This document shows, piece after piece, positions 47,601-59,395 of a DNA stretch of 64,000 nt (positions are counted from its first letter, which is position 1; every line of letters starts with the position of its first letter). This DNA is from Dasypus novemcinctus (taxonomy: Eukaryota; Chordata; Mammalia; Cingulata; Dasypodidae), in the NCBI RefSeq assembly GCF_030445035.2, contig NC_080690.1, positions 32,452,796 to 32,516,795 on the forward strand, in the 5' to 3' direction. The notes under the pieces are model-generated. The model saw only the letters and a list, made by a program, of their open reading frames with translations. It had not been told where the DNA came from and searched no databases. Made by a program: the position numbers and the translations under genes.

Positions 47601-50600
47601 AAATCCAGGAGCTCGCCCCGGGAGCCAGGGGCAGGAGCTGGGGGGGGGGCTGCATCTTCTCAGAAGCCCGACCTCCACCCAGGAGACTTCCTGAGCAGAC
47701 CACCAGTCCCTGCTGGGGGAAGGGGGGCCCCTGCCACATCCCCCTCCCCCCAGGCTCTCGCCGCTGTGAAGGGGGTGGGGTTTGGAGGAGGGGCCCGCAG
47801 TGCTAAGACCCGCAATGCGCTTCCTGCAGCATCAAAGGGACTTTGCCACGGGGAACTGGGAATCCGGAATCTAGGCTGACCCTGCTCTGCAGGAGTCAGC
47901 GCCCAGGGCAGCCTCTTCCCCAAACCCAGACCCCCACCCTGGACGCGGGCGCGTGTGGGGATGCCCGCCTCCGCTGGTGTGGCCACCCAGTCCCCAGGCC
48001 CTGGGCTGAAGAAAGTGGCTTGGACAGCTGAAGGCAGGGCTGGTCCCCACCAAGGCATCCCCAGGATGCCATGACCTTGGCTGCACCTTCCGGCTGACCT
48101 CCCTGCACTGCCTGTGACCTGATAGGAGCATTCCCGTCAACTGTGGGGGCGGGGGAAGGGAGGGCAGGGGAGGAGGGCTGAGCGCCGCTCAAGGGGAGGG
48201 GGACGCCACAGTCTACAGACCCGAGGCGCGGAGCCCCCTAATCCTGGAGGACCAAGCCCTCCCATTGGCTCCCAGTGATGTCAGAGGCCGGCCCCTGCCT
48301 CCAGGTGGGCGCTGGGGTGGGGGTCATTGCAGTAGCAAGGGAGGGGGCCGTCACATTCCTTCCTTCCCCGCTGGCCCGTCTCCCCTCGCCCATGACCTTG
48401 AGGCTGGGGGGGGGGGGGGGTCCGAGCTGGCCTTCGGAGCAGGAAGGGGTTGCGGAGGGGGCGGGGGCGATTCTTCCCGTCAACCCCATCCACAATTCAG
48501 GGGATGGGATCTGCGCGGGGGGGTAGGCCCTGCCGTTGTCCTTTCGGTGCGGGACGCCTGCTCCAGCTACGGGAGGGGGCGTCCTGGTGCCCACGCTAGC
48601 CCCTTGGGCTCATGGGCCCCAGCCTGCCCTCTCCCACCCACGAGAAAAGGCACTGCGACCCCTCCTCCTCCCCCTCCCGCAGGGCCGCCGAAGGCCACCC
48701 TTTGCGGTGCGGCGCCCACACCTTCCCGCCCCTGCCGGGGGGCACCACAGGGCCCTGGGGACGGCCGTAGAGAAGGACCAGGCTGCCGGTCCTTCCGTTC
48801 GCACTCCAGTCCAGCCCCCCAAACACCAAGACAACGCCCCCTCAACCCGCCCTCCACGCGCGCACACACACGCACACGCAGCGGGGCAGGTGGGCAGGAC
48901 CCCTGCCCCGACACAGTCACCCTCCGCCGCACTCGGGCCGGCAGCTCCGAGCCGCGCCCCCAGGGCTGACGGGGTCGCGGCGCCAGGGCAGATACCAGCC
49001 GGGCACACGCAGGCAGAGGGCACCGGCCACGGCGAAGTACACACCAGCGCGCGTGACAGGTCCACGCGGCCGCACGGACAGCACATTCCGCTTCCAGCGG
49101 GGACTTCACCCCCACCCCACCCTCCTCCCCCGCCACCCTCAACCACTCTTGGGGCCGGGGCCCCCGGGGAGGCGGGGGCCCAGGCAGAGGACGCCCCTTC
49201 CTCCCGCCCCGCTCCCCTCGCCGCCCGCGGGGCCCCCACTCACCCCATCCCAGCACTCGGGCATCTTGCCGAGGGAGGCGCCCCCGCCTCGACCAGGAAG
49301 GGCAAACAAAGGCCTGAGTCACTCGGGCCAGGGGGAAGGGGCAGCGCGGTGGGCGACGGGCGGCTCTGTGCAGGGCCACCGCTCCGGGGCCACTTATACG
49401 CGATGCTGCGCGGCGAGGCGCCCCTCCTCCCGCCGGGTTTCTGAGCCGCCACTTGCTGGCCCGGAGCCCCCGCTCCCAGATTGGCTGCTGGGAGACGAAC
49501 CCCCGCTCCAATTGGCTCCCCAGCCCCTCACTCAGGCCAGCCGCGCTCCCGCTCCTCCCGCATCCTCAACAGGCCCCAGCCCCGGGCTCTCCGCCCCCAG
49601 CACCCCAGCACCCGCCCCCAGCACCCGGGCACCCACCCGCAGCTGCACACGGGGTCCCAGGAGCACACAGAGACGGGGGCACACACGTCCACTGGTACCC
49701 GGGAGCCTCTCACAGACACATGCATCATGCAGGGCAGGCAGGACACCTGCACGGCCCCGTGGGCACCGCCCTTGACCCACACCCCTGAAGGCCCCACTCC
49801 CAGCCTCCCCACAGAAGGCCTGGCGCACTCACCCTCGAGCAGGCCTTGGGGAGTCCCTGAAGTCGGGGGCAACGTGGGCCACGGCCCTGCTTCCAGGAGA
49901 AGCCTCCTCCCTCCACTCCCCCAGGGCCCCCTCCTGGGGCAGTTGCCGCTCTGCCTGCGTGCCCAGCCTGACCCCACTGCTGAAACGGGGGGGTCTGGGC
50001 CAGGGGGCCTGGGCAGATTGCAGGACGGGGGTATGGGGGTGCACACTCCAGCTCTGCCCTCCCACCCCAGCCTGCTGCAGGAGGGATAGATAAGGAGCCG
50101 GGATGTCACAGGCTCCTTTTGGGGGAGGGGAGCCACCAGGGTGGGGCTGGGCTCTGTGCCCTGCCCTTCTGGCCAGAAGAACTGGGGGTGGTAATGCACG
50201 CAGGGGGATCAGACAGAGGAGAAAGGGGAGGTAGGGAAAGTCGAGGAGGAGAGGAAATGGGCCAGGGAGGTGGGGAGGCGGGGAGCCCAAGGACTGAGCA
50301 AACCAGCAGCGACAGAGAGGAGGGAGGGCCGGGTGCCGTGCCCCCATTCTGTCTCCCTGGTGAAGGAACACGCCACTAGCACCAGCCTGTGTGGACAGCC
50401 TGTGTGGACAGCCCCAGGAGCCCTGGGGAAAGGTGGGCGACTCCCCCCACCTGGGCGCCTGAAGACCTGGTCAACACCTGGTGTGCATGCTGTGCCTGGC
50501 CACGCCCCCTCTGGGGGGCACCAACAACTGTCCCTTCCCTCTGACCTCCAGAGGGGGCCTCCCCTCACTCCTCATGAGTGAGTAGTGGGGAGAGCAAAGT

Positions 50601-53600
50601 TTTCTGCCACCAAAGCCCTGCTCCCCCTGCCCCACCCATCCCTGTAATACCTGACCCAACCTGTGACCCTTGAGTAGCCTCTCCCCACACTCCCACCCAG
50701 GTGGGAAGCTGACCTTGGACCCAGCCCCACTGTGAGCCGCACTCCTGCTCAGTGTGCTGCTTTCAAATCCCACAGACCTGGGCTTAAGTCCCACCTCCCC
50801 CAGCCTCTGGCTGGGGGACCTCGGATGAGTCTTTTCACCTCTCCATGCCTGGGCTCAAATGTAAAACTTGGATCGTGTCATCCTCACAGGATTGCTATGA
50901 GGATGAGAAAAAACTGCAGGAATCAGTGTGGAACTAACCCCAGCCCCTGCCTCAGCCGGGTAAGGGAGAAATGGACAACGCATGTGACTCTGCAATCTAC
51001 CCACTGCCTCCTTCCTTCTCCCTGGAGATTGTGCGGTGTTGTGGCCACACAAGGCGGGCTCAGCTCCTGTTCCCTCTCATGTGATGGTTAAGATCAGGGC
51101 TTTGAAGCTAGACCCAGGCACCAGGCATAGACAGCTCTGTCACTTTGCTGTGTGGCCTGGGGTCAGTCACTCAACTTCTCTGAGCCTCTACATCTGTAAA
51201 TGGAAGAAACAGCAGTGCTTATTTTTGTGACTATTGCACAAGTCATCCTCACAAACTGTGATGGTTTGGGACTACCTGTACCCCCAGAAAATCACGTTCT
51301 TAAAGCTAATCCATTCCTGTGGGTGTGAACGTAATGTAAACAGGTTTTCAGTTAAGGCATGGCCCAGGGTAGGTCAATCTTCTTACTGGAGTCTTTTATA
51401 AACAGGATGAATATGAGAGAGCAAAAACCAAGGAAGCAAGAAGCTGAAAGCAATGAAAGGAGGAAGAGAAGACATCGAGACCAGCAGATGCTGCCGTGTG
51501 CCTTGCCGTGTGGCAGAGGAGCCCCGAACTGGGGGTGGTCAGTCTGCAGGAAGAAACCACGGCCTTGGTGATGCCTTGATCTGGACATTCTCATGGCCTC
51601 AAGCTGTAAGCTTGCAAGCTGGAAAATTCCCAGCATTAAAGCCAACCCATTTATGGCAGCTGCTTGCAGCAGCTTAGCAAGCTAAAACACAAACCTGTGA
51701 AAGAGAAAGACCATTACATACAAATGAAGAAACTGGGCCACAAAAAGGTTAAACAATGTTCCCCCTCAGCTAATCAGCCATTAAAGTCGGCCAACACTTA
51801 CTAGAATGTCTCTCGCCTGCCAGGCTCTATTCAAGGACTGCACCTCATTTTATCCTCTTAATGCCCAGATGAAGACACCGAAGGCACAGAAAGATTAGCT
51901 CACTTTCCCAACGTCACACAGCTAGAGAGCAGCAGAGTCAGGAACCATACCAGCCTGGCTCTGACTCCGTCCTCTGGGGGCCACCAGGCTGTACTGCCTC
52001 CCCAGTCATAGTCAACCGCCATCAGCCAAGGTTCGAAGCTCATGAGGCAGCCAAGGTGGAAGGACTTGTGCTTGAGGTCATGTGGCCCCTAAGTGGCCGG
52101 CCAGGACCTGGCCCCAGGGCTGCCCGGCTCTCACTTGCCTCTCTGCCTCCCTCCCTCCCCCCGTCTGGCTGAGCCCATCCAGGCAAGAGCCTACCACTTT
52201 GGTCCAGATAACAGCCATCCTCGTGGCTGCTTTTCCAAAAAAAACAAAGCAGCCTCCAAGTGGTGTAACCAGAGTGGTCAGGAAATGGCCTTTTAGCACA
52301 CGCTGCTCTTTATCAAGCAAAGGATCCCAGGACTGGCCCCCCACGCTGCCATCGGCACGGTGCCCTGGCCTGAAGGGTGTTGGGATGCTGCAGCCCAGAG
52401 GGCTCCGTGGGCAGAGGAGGCTTTGCAGAAGGAGTCCGGGCACCCGGGGGTGTGGTGGGGGCTTCCTCCACGACCCCAGGACCCCGGCCCCTGCCGCAGG
52501 CATGTGTGTTGGGGGCTGGCGGTCAGCACCGCTGGCCTCGGCCTCCCATAGGGTATCAGGGCAGGGGCTGCTGCCCTGGGACTTTATTTCTCCAGCCCCT
52601 TCCTCCAGGACATCTGTCCACCCTCTTTATAGCTCAAAGGATAGAGAGAACGCCTGGGCGTGTCTGCTCCCTTCTCTGCGGTCCCTCTCTCCCGGCCTGG
52701 GCCATCACCGGTCGTGGCACTGCCGTCCCTCCCTCCTCCTCAGCTCCCATCTGTTCTCCACTCCCCCAAGCTCCATCCTCTCCTGCGCAGCCCAGAGCCC
52801 TGGGGGCTGCAGGTGGCATTCCCGGGGGATCTGAGCATGTGGACAATTGGCTGACTTGAAGCCGCGGCTCACGTCCTTGAAGGGGCGCGTGACCAAAGGA
52901 CCAAGGCGCAGGGCCCGGAGCCTGACTGCGGAGCCAGCCGCTGGCCCTGGGGGAGGAGCCGGCGGGCAGCCCCGCCTCCTGCGTCAGCGTCGTCTACGGG
53001 CCAAGCTGGAGCTGTCACGGGCTTGGCCGGGGGCTAGTTCCATCTAGTCAGGAGGAAGGTCCCAGGAGGGGCTTTGCAGGCCAGCGGGGCCCCAGAACCC
53101 AGCGAGACTCCCTCCGTGAGCCTCGTCCCTCTTTCTTGTCTACGGACCCCAGGTGTCTGCTGCCAGACATTTTCCCAGACCCAGAAAACGAGCCCTGGGG
53201 TGCTCAGAGGGGAGAAATAGGCTGGCCCGTGAGCAAAGTCACCGTGTGGAGGAATAAAAGCCAAGAGCAATTTCAGTTTTCACCGGGAATCGGGTACCAA
53301 ACTAAAGAGGACAGGGTTGTCCAGGCAACAGTTGCCATGGAAACAGGAGCTATTTCTGAGTATCGACCTGGCTTTCATTGGAGGAAAATGCTGATTCAGA
53401 TGACAACATCCCTTGTTCCCTTCTCCATCCCCACCCCCCAGGCCTCCCCCACTTCCCCAAGAGAGCCACCACCAAATACCAGGGCTCTGGGGCTGGGGAG
53501 GGAAAGATGGGGCTGGGGGATGGAGGGACAAAGGGGAGTCGAGGAGGAGGAGGGCGCAGGGGCCTGACCAGGGACGGCTCAGGCCAGCAGGGAGGGACAG

Positions 53601-56600
53601 TGGGTGTTTTGAGGTACAAGGTGCCCAGCCCCTGCCATGCCAGGCTGGGGGCACACGGAAGGGCGGGGACCCTCCTCTGGGACCAGGCTGGGCAGGGCGA
53701 AGGCGGGCCAGCTAGCAGTCCCACATCTGAGGAGGCCGAGCCATAACCTACCTTCCAGTCTGTGTCCGCAGCCAAGAGGAAGGCGTCAGCGTTCTCCTGC
53801 AGGAAAGCAAATGGGGGCAGCGAGTCAAGGCCCCCGCTGGCCAGGGAACCCGCAGGGGTGCTGCCCTGAGCGGACACGCTTTCGGAGCCCTAGTCTAGCT
53901 TAATGGTAACCAAGGCAACCAAGAGTTTACCAAGCACCAGGCCTTTGGCTATTAGGGACTTGATGGATGAGCCCATGAGCAGCTACTCCTAGTGACTTGA
54001 CCTGATCCTGTAAAACATGACACTGTCTCCATCACAAGTGAGAAGGGTGAGGCTCGGAGGGGCGGAATTCTACGGCTAGACTCCAAGTCCTTGCTCTCCG
54101 CCACTTGGCCCTAATACCCGCACCACTGGCTTCTGTGGTCTGGCCAAGGGCAGAGGCAGGGAAGGAGGGACGAGCCGCAAGGCTGTCACACCCACTTTAG
54201 GGGTGGGGAAGCTGAGGGACAGGCGGCGAGGGAGCCTGGGGCTCTTCTAAGCCACAGGCAGGTGCCGTTCTGGCCACGCTTCAGCTCCCGCCTTTCCTCA
54301 CCCGCCTGCCCCAAGTTCTCGAAGCACCAGGCCCTTGTATTTAGGGCGATTTTACGCTGGATGGTGTGAAGCTTTGATTAGCATTCATCTCTCCACTCTT
54401 GGCATATAGCCTAGGAGGGGCCAGGCTCCCCAAACACCAACAGATTGGACAAACAAATCTCCTTTCTGAACGAGGAGCACGCGACTGCGTGTGTACCCGC
54501 AGCTCCGTGTGCAGCACAGGTTTACAGCTGGGCTGGCAGGTGCACAGGGGCTGGGCCCAAACCCCCGAACCCCCGAGTGTTGAGTCAGTGGCTCTCCCTG
54601 ATCCCTCTGACTTGGCTCTGGGCCTGGCCCTGAGCAGCTAGCCCTCTCTGGTCTCTGCCTCCCCACCTACACGAAAAGCTGGCCGGAGCAGCCCAGACTG
54701 GGCAGTGCTGAGCCTGGGGAAGGAATCCCAGCAGCCTTGTGAGGTGGGGAGGGGGACCAGCACGCGTCCAGATAAGAGCCGAGCTTACGGCCCCTTCTCT
54801 GCCTTCCAGGTAGTCTAGAAAGCTCTCTGCTCCCTGGGCTAGGCTGCAAGCTCTTGCAGCCAGAGCTGCGTCTCACATCAGGAAGCTTAAGAGCAGAGCG
54901 CCCAGCTCGGCCAGACCTGGGCTCGCGTCCTGTCCACTCTTGACCAGCTGGGCCGTGGGCAGCCTCCGAGTCTCAGCTCTGCAAGGATTAAACGAGACGC
55001 CCGGGGCTAGCTGTGGTTCTGTCCTTTGTACCCTGGCTCTGGGCCTCGTGTGCTATCGACACTCTATGAGCCTTTATTAACTAAATATGTAGCTAAGTGG
55101 GGCAATCAAATTGGAAACAGGACGTTATTGCAGAGAACAAGAGAAGGGATGGCCTACTAATGTACGCCAAGAAGGAAAAAAGAGTCCAAATTGCAGGAGT
55201 GGAAAGAGAAAGAGCGTAATCCAGCAATTCCTCTGTTTGACCCTCAAAAGGAGGAGAAGCTCAACTACCTGCATCCAGGCAGGCAGCTGGGGTGGGGGGT
55301 TACAGGGCCACTGTGCCTGTACTGTGCGAATCGCCGGCACCCAGGCCTCACCCAAGGCCTGGCAGCTCTGCGTGGCGGGGAGAGCAGGAGCGTTAGCAGC
55401 CACCCCTGAACCCGTGGAGGAGGGGCTGGGGCCTGGGGAGGGGCAGGGGTCGGGGAGGGAGGAATCCTCTCACCCAAATGGGGACTAGGGGAGGCAAAGT
55501 GGGGGATTTTTATACTCCAGACGCTAAGGGGGCAATTATCTCCAAGAAGGAGGGAGGAGGCACTTTGGTTAAGGACACCGCCACAAAGGAGGATGAGGTG
55601 GATAATGGCAGGGTGCGCCACCTGCTCCCAGGGGGCCGGGGGTGGGGGGTGGCCAGGAGATGGAGGAGCTGCAGGAGAGGCAAGACCAAAAAAAAGAAAC
55701 AGCACAAAGAAACCAGCCAGGTCAGAGACCGGAGGTCCGGCGGGGGTCTGAGTGGAAACACCCTCACGGGAGAACAGGCGCGGAGGAGATGGGAGGTGCC
55801 AGGGTGTGCGTGGGAGGGGGGCACACAGGAGCAGGAGGTGGAGAAGTCCTCGGGCATCCAGTCTTCAGAGGCAAGAAAGTCTGGGGCGGCGGAGCAGGGT
55901 GGCTGGCCATGCAGAGGTATCCTCCCCTGCAGGACGCAAAGAATTTGCAGCCAGCATCCTGGGGAGGATTTAAGTGGGAAGATGGTAGGCAGGTTCACAC
56001 AGCCAAGGAGGACTGTGAAACAGCCCAAGGAGAGAGCCCAAAGAGCGCGCCAAGGCCAAGAGGGAGACGGCTCCTGCCCGTCACCAGAATCTGGAAAGAC
56101 CGCGCCGGGGAGCACCCGGGAGGTTGTTTCAAGGTTGGGGACAGGCTTTGAAGCGCCTTTGGAAAAAGTGATGCGACCAGGTTGGCAGCACGGGACTCTG
56201 TGCTGACTCAGGAAGGGAGAGAAACCAGGACGGGGATCTGAGCCCCCCGTGGAGGACTGAAAGGCAGGGGAGGGGACGCCGTGGTGGCAGACCCTGGCCA
56301 TGGTGGAGGAAGAGGAGGCAGTGCCGTGCTGCCAGGCCCCCAGGAGAAGGCCTGATGCCCCCTGCGTCAGGAGGGGGTGGCAGGGAGCTGGGCCGAGATG
56401 GGGTATGGACCACCTTGGCCGTGGGTCTCTCTTGGGGTGCCCTGCTGAGGTGAGGGCGGGAGGAAGAGAAGTATCTGAGGTGTCAGGCCAAGGTGGCTCT
56501 GCTCTCTGGCAGGGCCACGGAGGCACACACCTCCCTGCGGGCTGCCCTGTCACCCCGCACGTCAGCGCCTGTGGCAGCTGGCAGGGGTCCACCCAGCCTC

Positions 56601-57933
56601 ACAGAAGGGCTGGTCTCTGCTCACATGCCTTGAAAGACATTGCTGTTGCCTAAAAAAAAAAAAAAAACAGTGGCCCTGGACCAGGGAGGGAGCGGAATGA
56701 GAGGGAAGGGCCAGCAGTGTGCAGCGGCCAGCAGGCCCCTGACCACTCTGGGGCTGCCCTCCGGTAATTCAGGTTGCATAAAGATCAGAGCGTACCCTTC
56801 TTGGGGACTGAGGGCCTTGAGTGGCTGGAATCCCTGCAGCCCCAGCGTGACTCTGTCCCCAACACTTGTTGCTTGATGGCTCTTGGGGGAAGGCGGCCTC
56901 GGGGAGAGGTCAGCTGGGGAGGCTGGCTGAGGATGGTTGGTTGGGGAAGAGGCTGGCTGGGGAGGCTAGCTAGGAGCCAGGCTGGCTGGGAGAGAGGCTG
57001 TGTGTGGGTGGGGAGCTGGCTAGAGGAAGCTGAGGCAGGGCCTGAAGAGCCCACTAAAGATTCAAGGGGCTGGGGTCCCAGCTCATGCATTAGTAAAATG
57101 AGCAGAGGCCAGGACCCCATAACCAGCAGAGACCACCCCATCCCTGATTCCCCAAAATTCTATGAGCAGTGGACACAAATTTTTCCTTGCAGGGAGGTGT
57201 GTCACAGTCACCAGTACAATAGCTCTGGGAAGGGAAAGGGCCAGGGGTTGACAAGAAAGCCTGAGTAGCAAATTCTGTAATCAAATGCCTGGTCCCCCAA
57301 CTGCAGGCCATTCGGGCCACTGGCAACTTCTGGGTGCCTGGGTCACACTGCTCCTGGAGGGACGCTGGTGATATCCTTGTACTTCAGGGTCTTAAGAGGA
57401 AAAGGAGAGAGAAGGCTACAGAGAAGGAGCAACGTGCAGCCTTCCATAGCCTGCTGGCAGGAGCACTGCCCAGAGGCGACCATCCAGGGCTCAAGGGCTG
57501 CCCCAAACCTGGGCTGGGTACCGCCTTGCTCCCTGCTGGCTGCGTGACCTTGGCCAAAGCCGGGAACCTTTCCACATCTTGGTTTACTCATCAACATGGA
57601 GACAATCCTCCTGCAGAGCCACCTAGCCACAAGGGCAGCCAAAGCCTCAGGGAGGGTGGTGGGTCTCAGCCGAGTGGGCACTCAGGCCAGCCGGTGACCA
57701 AGCCTCTCTCGCTGAGGATGCTTGGCCTGTGGCCAGCAGGGAGGCAGGGTCAGCCCTCATGCCTGGAGGGAAGGGAGCGGTTCCCTAATTAGTCACGAGG
57801 TGGCGCTCTCGGCACCAGACCTTGACGGGGCAACTCACCAGCTCGGTGGCGTCCTGGCCCCGGAGCAGCGGCTTCTCCTCGGGGAAGCGCAGCTCCTGCA
57901 GCCCGGCCATGGTCACGTCGTGCAGGAGCAGCC
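38478..57933 (-). CDS. NDRG4: NDRG4, NDR-family alpha/beta-hydrolase-fold protein (5' end of long isoform outside window)
   Basis: NDRG4 is a cytoplasmic, brain- and heart-enriched NDR protein linked to cell growth and vesicle trafficking. It has the alpha/beta-hydrolase fold but no enzyme activity. Common minus-strand exons in order are 45996-45891, 45714-45594, 45509-45447, 45323-45263, 43947-43861, 43786-43730, 43315-43212, 42354-42298, 42215-42164, 41386-41339, 41150-41115, 40997-40946, optional 39500-39462, and 38632-38478. All phases fit. With the 49264-49244 first exon this gives 339 residues, or 352 with the optional exon, exactly the human isoform lengths. Landmarks are [29 protein letters not shown] (Gly where hydrolases have the nucleophile Ser), [12 protein letters not shown] and a Ser/Thr/Arg-rich tail with the NDR phosphorylation-type [10 protein letters not shown]. 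Confidence 0.96.
39462..39500 (-). CDS. NDRG4: NDRG4 39-nt cassette exon
   Basis: On the minus strand, TTAG and then 39 nt encode (I)[12 protein letters not shown] before a weak GTAGCC donor. Inclusion keeps the frame, turning ...GMGYMPSAS into ...[22 protein letters not shown]. This is the known difference between the 339- and 352-residue NDRG4 forms. The long intron around it (38633-40945) has no other feature I recognise except a GT-rich tract near 40,250-40,345 and GGGGA repeats near 40,390-40,425. Confidence 0.88.
44150..45130. other. AT-rich island within the GC-rich NDRG4 gene
   Basis: The intron 43948-45262 switches abruptly to long A/T runs between about 44,150 and 45,130 and back again. 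Part of it (about 44,770-44,900) reads as a plus-strand LINE-1 3' end (ATCAATTGTAACAAAT, GTATTTTATGTGTGATTTTT, ACTTCTCTAATTAAAAA). The part at 44,180-44,700 is not a repeat I know. Confidence 0.6.
45263..45323 (-). CDS. NDRG4: NDRG4 exon with the degenerate nucleophile elbow
   Basis: These 61 nt encode [20 protein letters not shown]. The strand-turn-helix that in hydrolases carries GxSxG reads GVGAG here, so the serine is absent. This matches the known non-enzymatic state of NDR proteins. Confidence 0.93.
46588..46745 (+). mobile_element. MIR SINE
   Basis: GTGGGTTCAAGCCCCGGCCCT, CTCTGAGCCTCTGGGCCTCAG (landmarks shown separately) and a GGGAGAATGAATGAGTGG end fit a plus-strand MIR. The surrounding intron, 45,997-49,243, is GC-rich and holds another possible MIR piece near 47,475-47,625. 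Confidence 0.6.
48180..49600 (-). promoter_or_regulatory. NDRG4: CpG island and TATA promoter of the short NDRG4 isoform
   Basis: A dense CpG block surrounds the MPECWDG exon. On the minus strand, TATAAG lies at 49398-49393, about 130 bp above the ATG, so transcription would start near 49,365. CCAAT motifs on this strand sit near 49,484-49,480 and 49,513-49,509. Methylation of the human NDRG4 promoter island is used in colorectal cancer detection, but which part of this island corresponds to it was not checked. Long overlapping frames here come from CG richness. Confidence 0.7.
49244..49264 (-). CDS. NDRG4: NDRG4 alternative first coding exon (MPECWDG)
   Basis: The ATG at 49264-49262 opens MPECWDG and ends in phase 0 at a GTGAGT donor. 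It splices to the EHDIETPYG exon at 45996. This is the N-terminus of the human 339/352-residue isoform. It lies in a CpG island. Confidence 0.93.
50755..50925 (+). mobile_element. MIR SINE
   Basis: Blocks such as AAATCCCACAGACCTGGGCTTAA, the CTGGGGGACCTCGGATGAGTC region and CTCACAGGATTGCTATGAGG match MIR in order (each quoted only in part). Confidence 0.6.
51075..51255 (+). mobile_element. MIR SINE
   Basis: It contains GTGATGGTTAAGATCAGGGC, CTGTGTGGCCTGGGGTCAGT, TCTCTGAGCCTCTACATCTG and a tail, in MIR order. Confidence 0.7.
51258..51690 (+). mobile_element. Solo LTR, MaLR/MLT-like
   Basis: It starts TGTGATGGTTTGGGACTACC with a CCCCCAGAAAATCACGTTCTTAA block. It includes CTTTTATAAACAGGATGAAT, GATGCCTTGATCTGGACATT and CAAGCTGTAAGC, and ends near AAGCTAAAAC. 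The order of these blocks is that of MaLR-type (MLT) LTRs. No internal retroviral sequence lies next to it. The family name is tentative. Confidence 0.55.
51785..51985 (-). mobile_element. MIR SINE
   Basis: The complement of MIR: CCAGGCTCTATTCAAGGACT, TTTCCCAACGTCACACAGCTAG and GAACCATACCAGCCTGGCTCTG regions in order. Confidence 0.6.
53752..53796 (-). CDS. NDRG4: NDRG4 exon of the long N-terminal isoform
   Basis: These 45 nt encode [15 protein letters not shown] in phase 0, with a CTGCAG acceptor and GTAGGT donor. It joins 57839 upstream and 45996 downstream. Human reads [15 protein letters not shown] as I remember it, so residues 2-3 differ here. Confidence 0.9.
53880..57838. other. NDRG4 intron, repeats only
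   Basis: GC-rich intron between two exons of the long isoform. I recognise MIR-like pieces near 54,890-55,080 and 57,520-57,640, and a degenerate GGCTGGCTGGGGA minisatellite at about 56,915-57,030. Large open frames, including one of 360 codons at 55510-56592 on the minus strand, have no domain or family resemblance. Confidence 0.5.
57839..57933 (-). CDS. NDRG4: NDRG4 upstream exon ([16 protein letters not shown]...)
   Basis: These 95 nt begin with two bases that complete a Gly codon. They then encode 31 residues from [10 protein letters not shown] to LRGQDATEL, ending at a GTGAGT donor. The acceptor is a clean pyrimidine-CAG. This is the second coding exon of the long isoform. Its first exon (human MKVLGHRLEL...) was not found down to 64,000 and must lie further right. 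An internal ATG (MAGLQ) could also serve as a start. Confidence 0.9.
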
Positions 57934-58689
57934 CTGGGGAGGGAGGAGGGAGGGTTGGGGCCTGCTTCAGGGAGGACGCTCCTGCGCAGCTTAAAATCTC
58001 TGGGTGGAGAGGCCAGCGGGGCAGCAGGCACGTGCGGCACCCCGCCGACCGGCCCATCCCCGCCTCCCCCATCCCGCACAAGCCAGGCCCGTCCTGAACG
58101 AGGGGAAGGCTCCATCTGCAAGAGGGCTGGCCAGGGGGCGTTGTTACGTTATCTGCTCTTACAAGTGAAAACATGCCTTTCAAAAAAATAGAAAAGCAAC
58201 TATGATCACTCCTAGAACAATTACAAGCACAGAGCATAAACCGAGAAGCAGAGGGGCGAGTTGAGAGTGGGGAGGCCAGAGGCAGGGTCCTAAGCAGAAG
58301 GAAGCCCCTGGCTGGACCTGGAGCGCAGAGAGGGACAGAGCTGAGGACTCCAGCAAGGGCCTGGCAGGACAAGCCCGGGGTGACAACGGCCTGGGTGGGG
58401 GAAAAAGGAGGGGGGGGGGGAGGGGGGGCGGGGTCTGTGTGTAACAGAATGATGCTGAAGGAGGGGTGCCGGTCACAACATGCCACGCAGACGGTGACCA
58501 GGGAGCCCCCCAGGCCCCGCTAGCAGAGCGATGCCCTGAAACCTGAACTTCTGACCCTGGGGGGAGGGTGTGTACATGCCTGTGCCTGGAGGAGCTGGCG
58601 GTGGGGGGAGGAAGGAGTTCTAGAACCCCGCAGTTCTAGAAGTGGCACCACCACCCTCGGCTGGATTTCAGGATGCACAGATCACAACA

Positions 58690-59395
58690 CACCGAGAGAA
58701 AACCTCACCGAGGACATGAACTGGAAATTCATAAAGCGACTATAAATGGCCAATAATAATACATGGAAAAATATTCAATCTCACTAGTAGTCAAAAAAAT
58801 TCACATTAAAACAAGGTACTTTTTTTCCCTTTTCCTTTTTGCCAATGGAACTGGCCAAGTTTGCAGCGCTGGCAAAGATGCACTCAAACTTGGCACCTCC
58901 TTATATTGCCTGTGGGTGTACACATTGATACATCTTTCTGGAGGGCAGTTTTGCAAAACGAACCAAAATTATTTAAAGGATTCATGCTCCTGAACTCAGA
59001 AATCCCTTCCCTGAGGGAGATTTCCTAAGGAAACATCAGGAAGGGCACCCAGCGATTTACCTACACGAAAGCTCTGCACGGTGCCATTTATAACAGACAG
59101 AAACTGGATGCAACTACATGCCCAACAGCAGGGGACTGGATAATTAAATCACGGGTCAACCAAGGGTAACAGGTTATTTAATAACACGGGGGAAACGCTT
59201 ATGTCACATTAAAAAGAAAAAGCAGTTCCAAAAAATACATACAGTATTATCCCAATTTTGAGAAATATATATGAAAAGTCCCACAAAAAAAAAAAGCCCA
59301 GAGGAACGTACATCAAAAAGTTAGCAGGAGTTCCCAGTAGACACTGAGAACTAGTGTCTCCAATATGCAATCAGAAAAAAAAATTTTTAAGACTG
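58690..59395 (+). mobile_element. LINE-1 3'-region fragment
   Basis: Blocks such as GACATGAACTGGAAATTCATAAA, AATGGCCAATAATAATACATGG and CAACTACATGCCCAACAGCAGG (each quoted in part) follow the order of the distal L1 3' region on the plus strand. It is AT-rich against its GC-rich surroundings and non-coding. Confidence 0.7.

Noticed and set aside
48536..49511. 302- and 314-codon frames on both strands over the NDRG4 CpG island
   Set aside because: Long frames on both strands are the usual effect of few stop codons in CG-rich sequence. The only real coding part is the 21-nt MPECWDG exon.
55510..56592. 360-codon open frame on the minus strand in an NDRG4 intron
   Set aside because: Its composition follows GC-rich DNA. 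It has no domain, no splice context and no resemblance to any family I know; opposing frames are also open.
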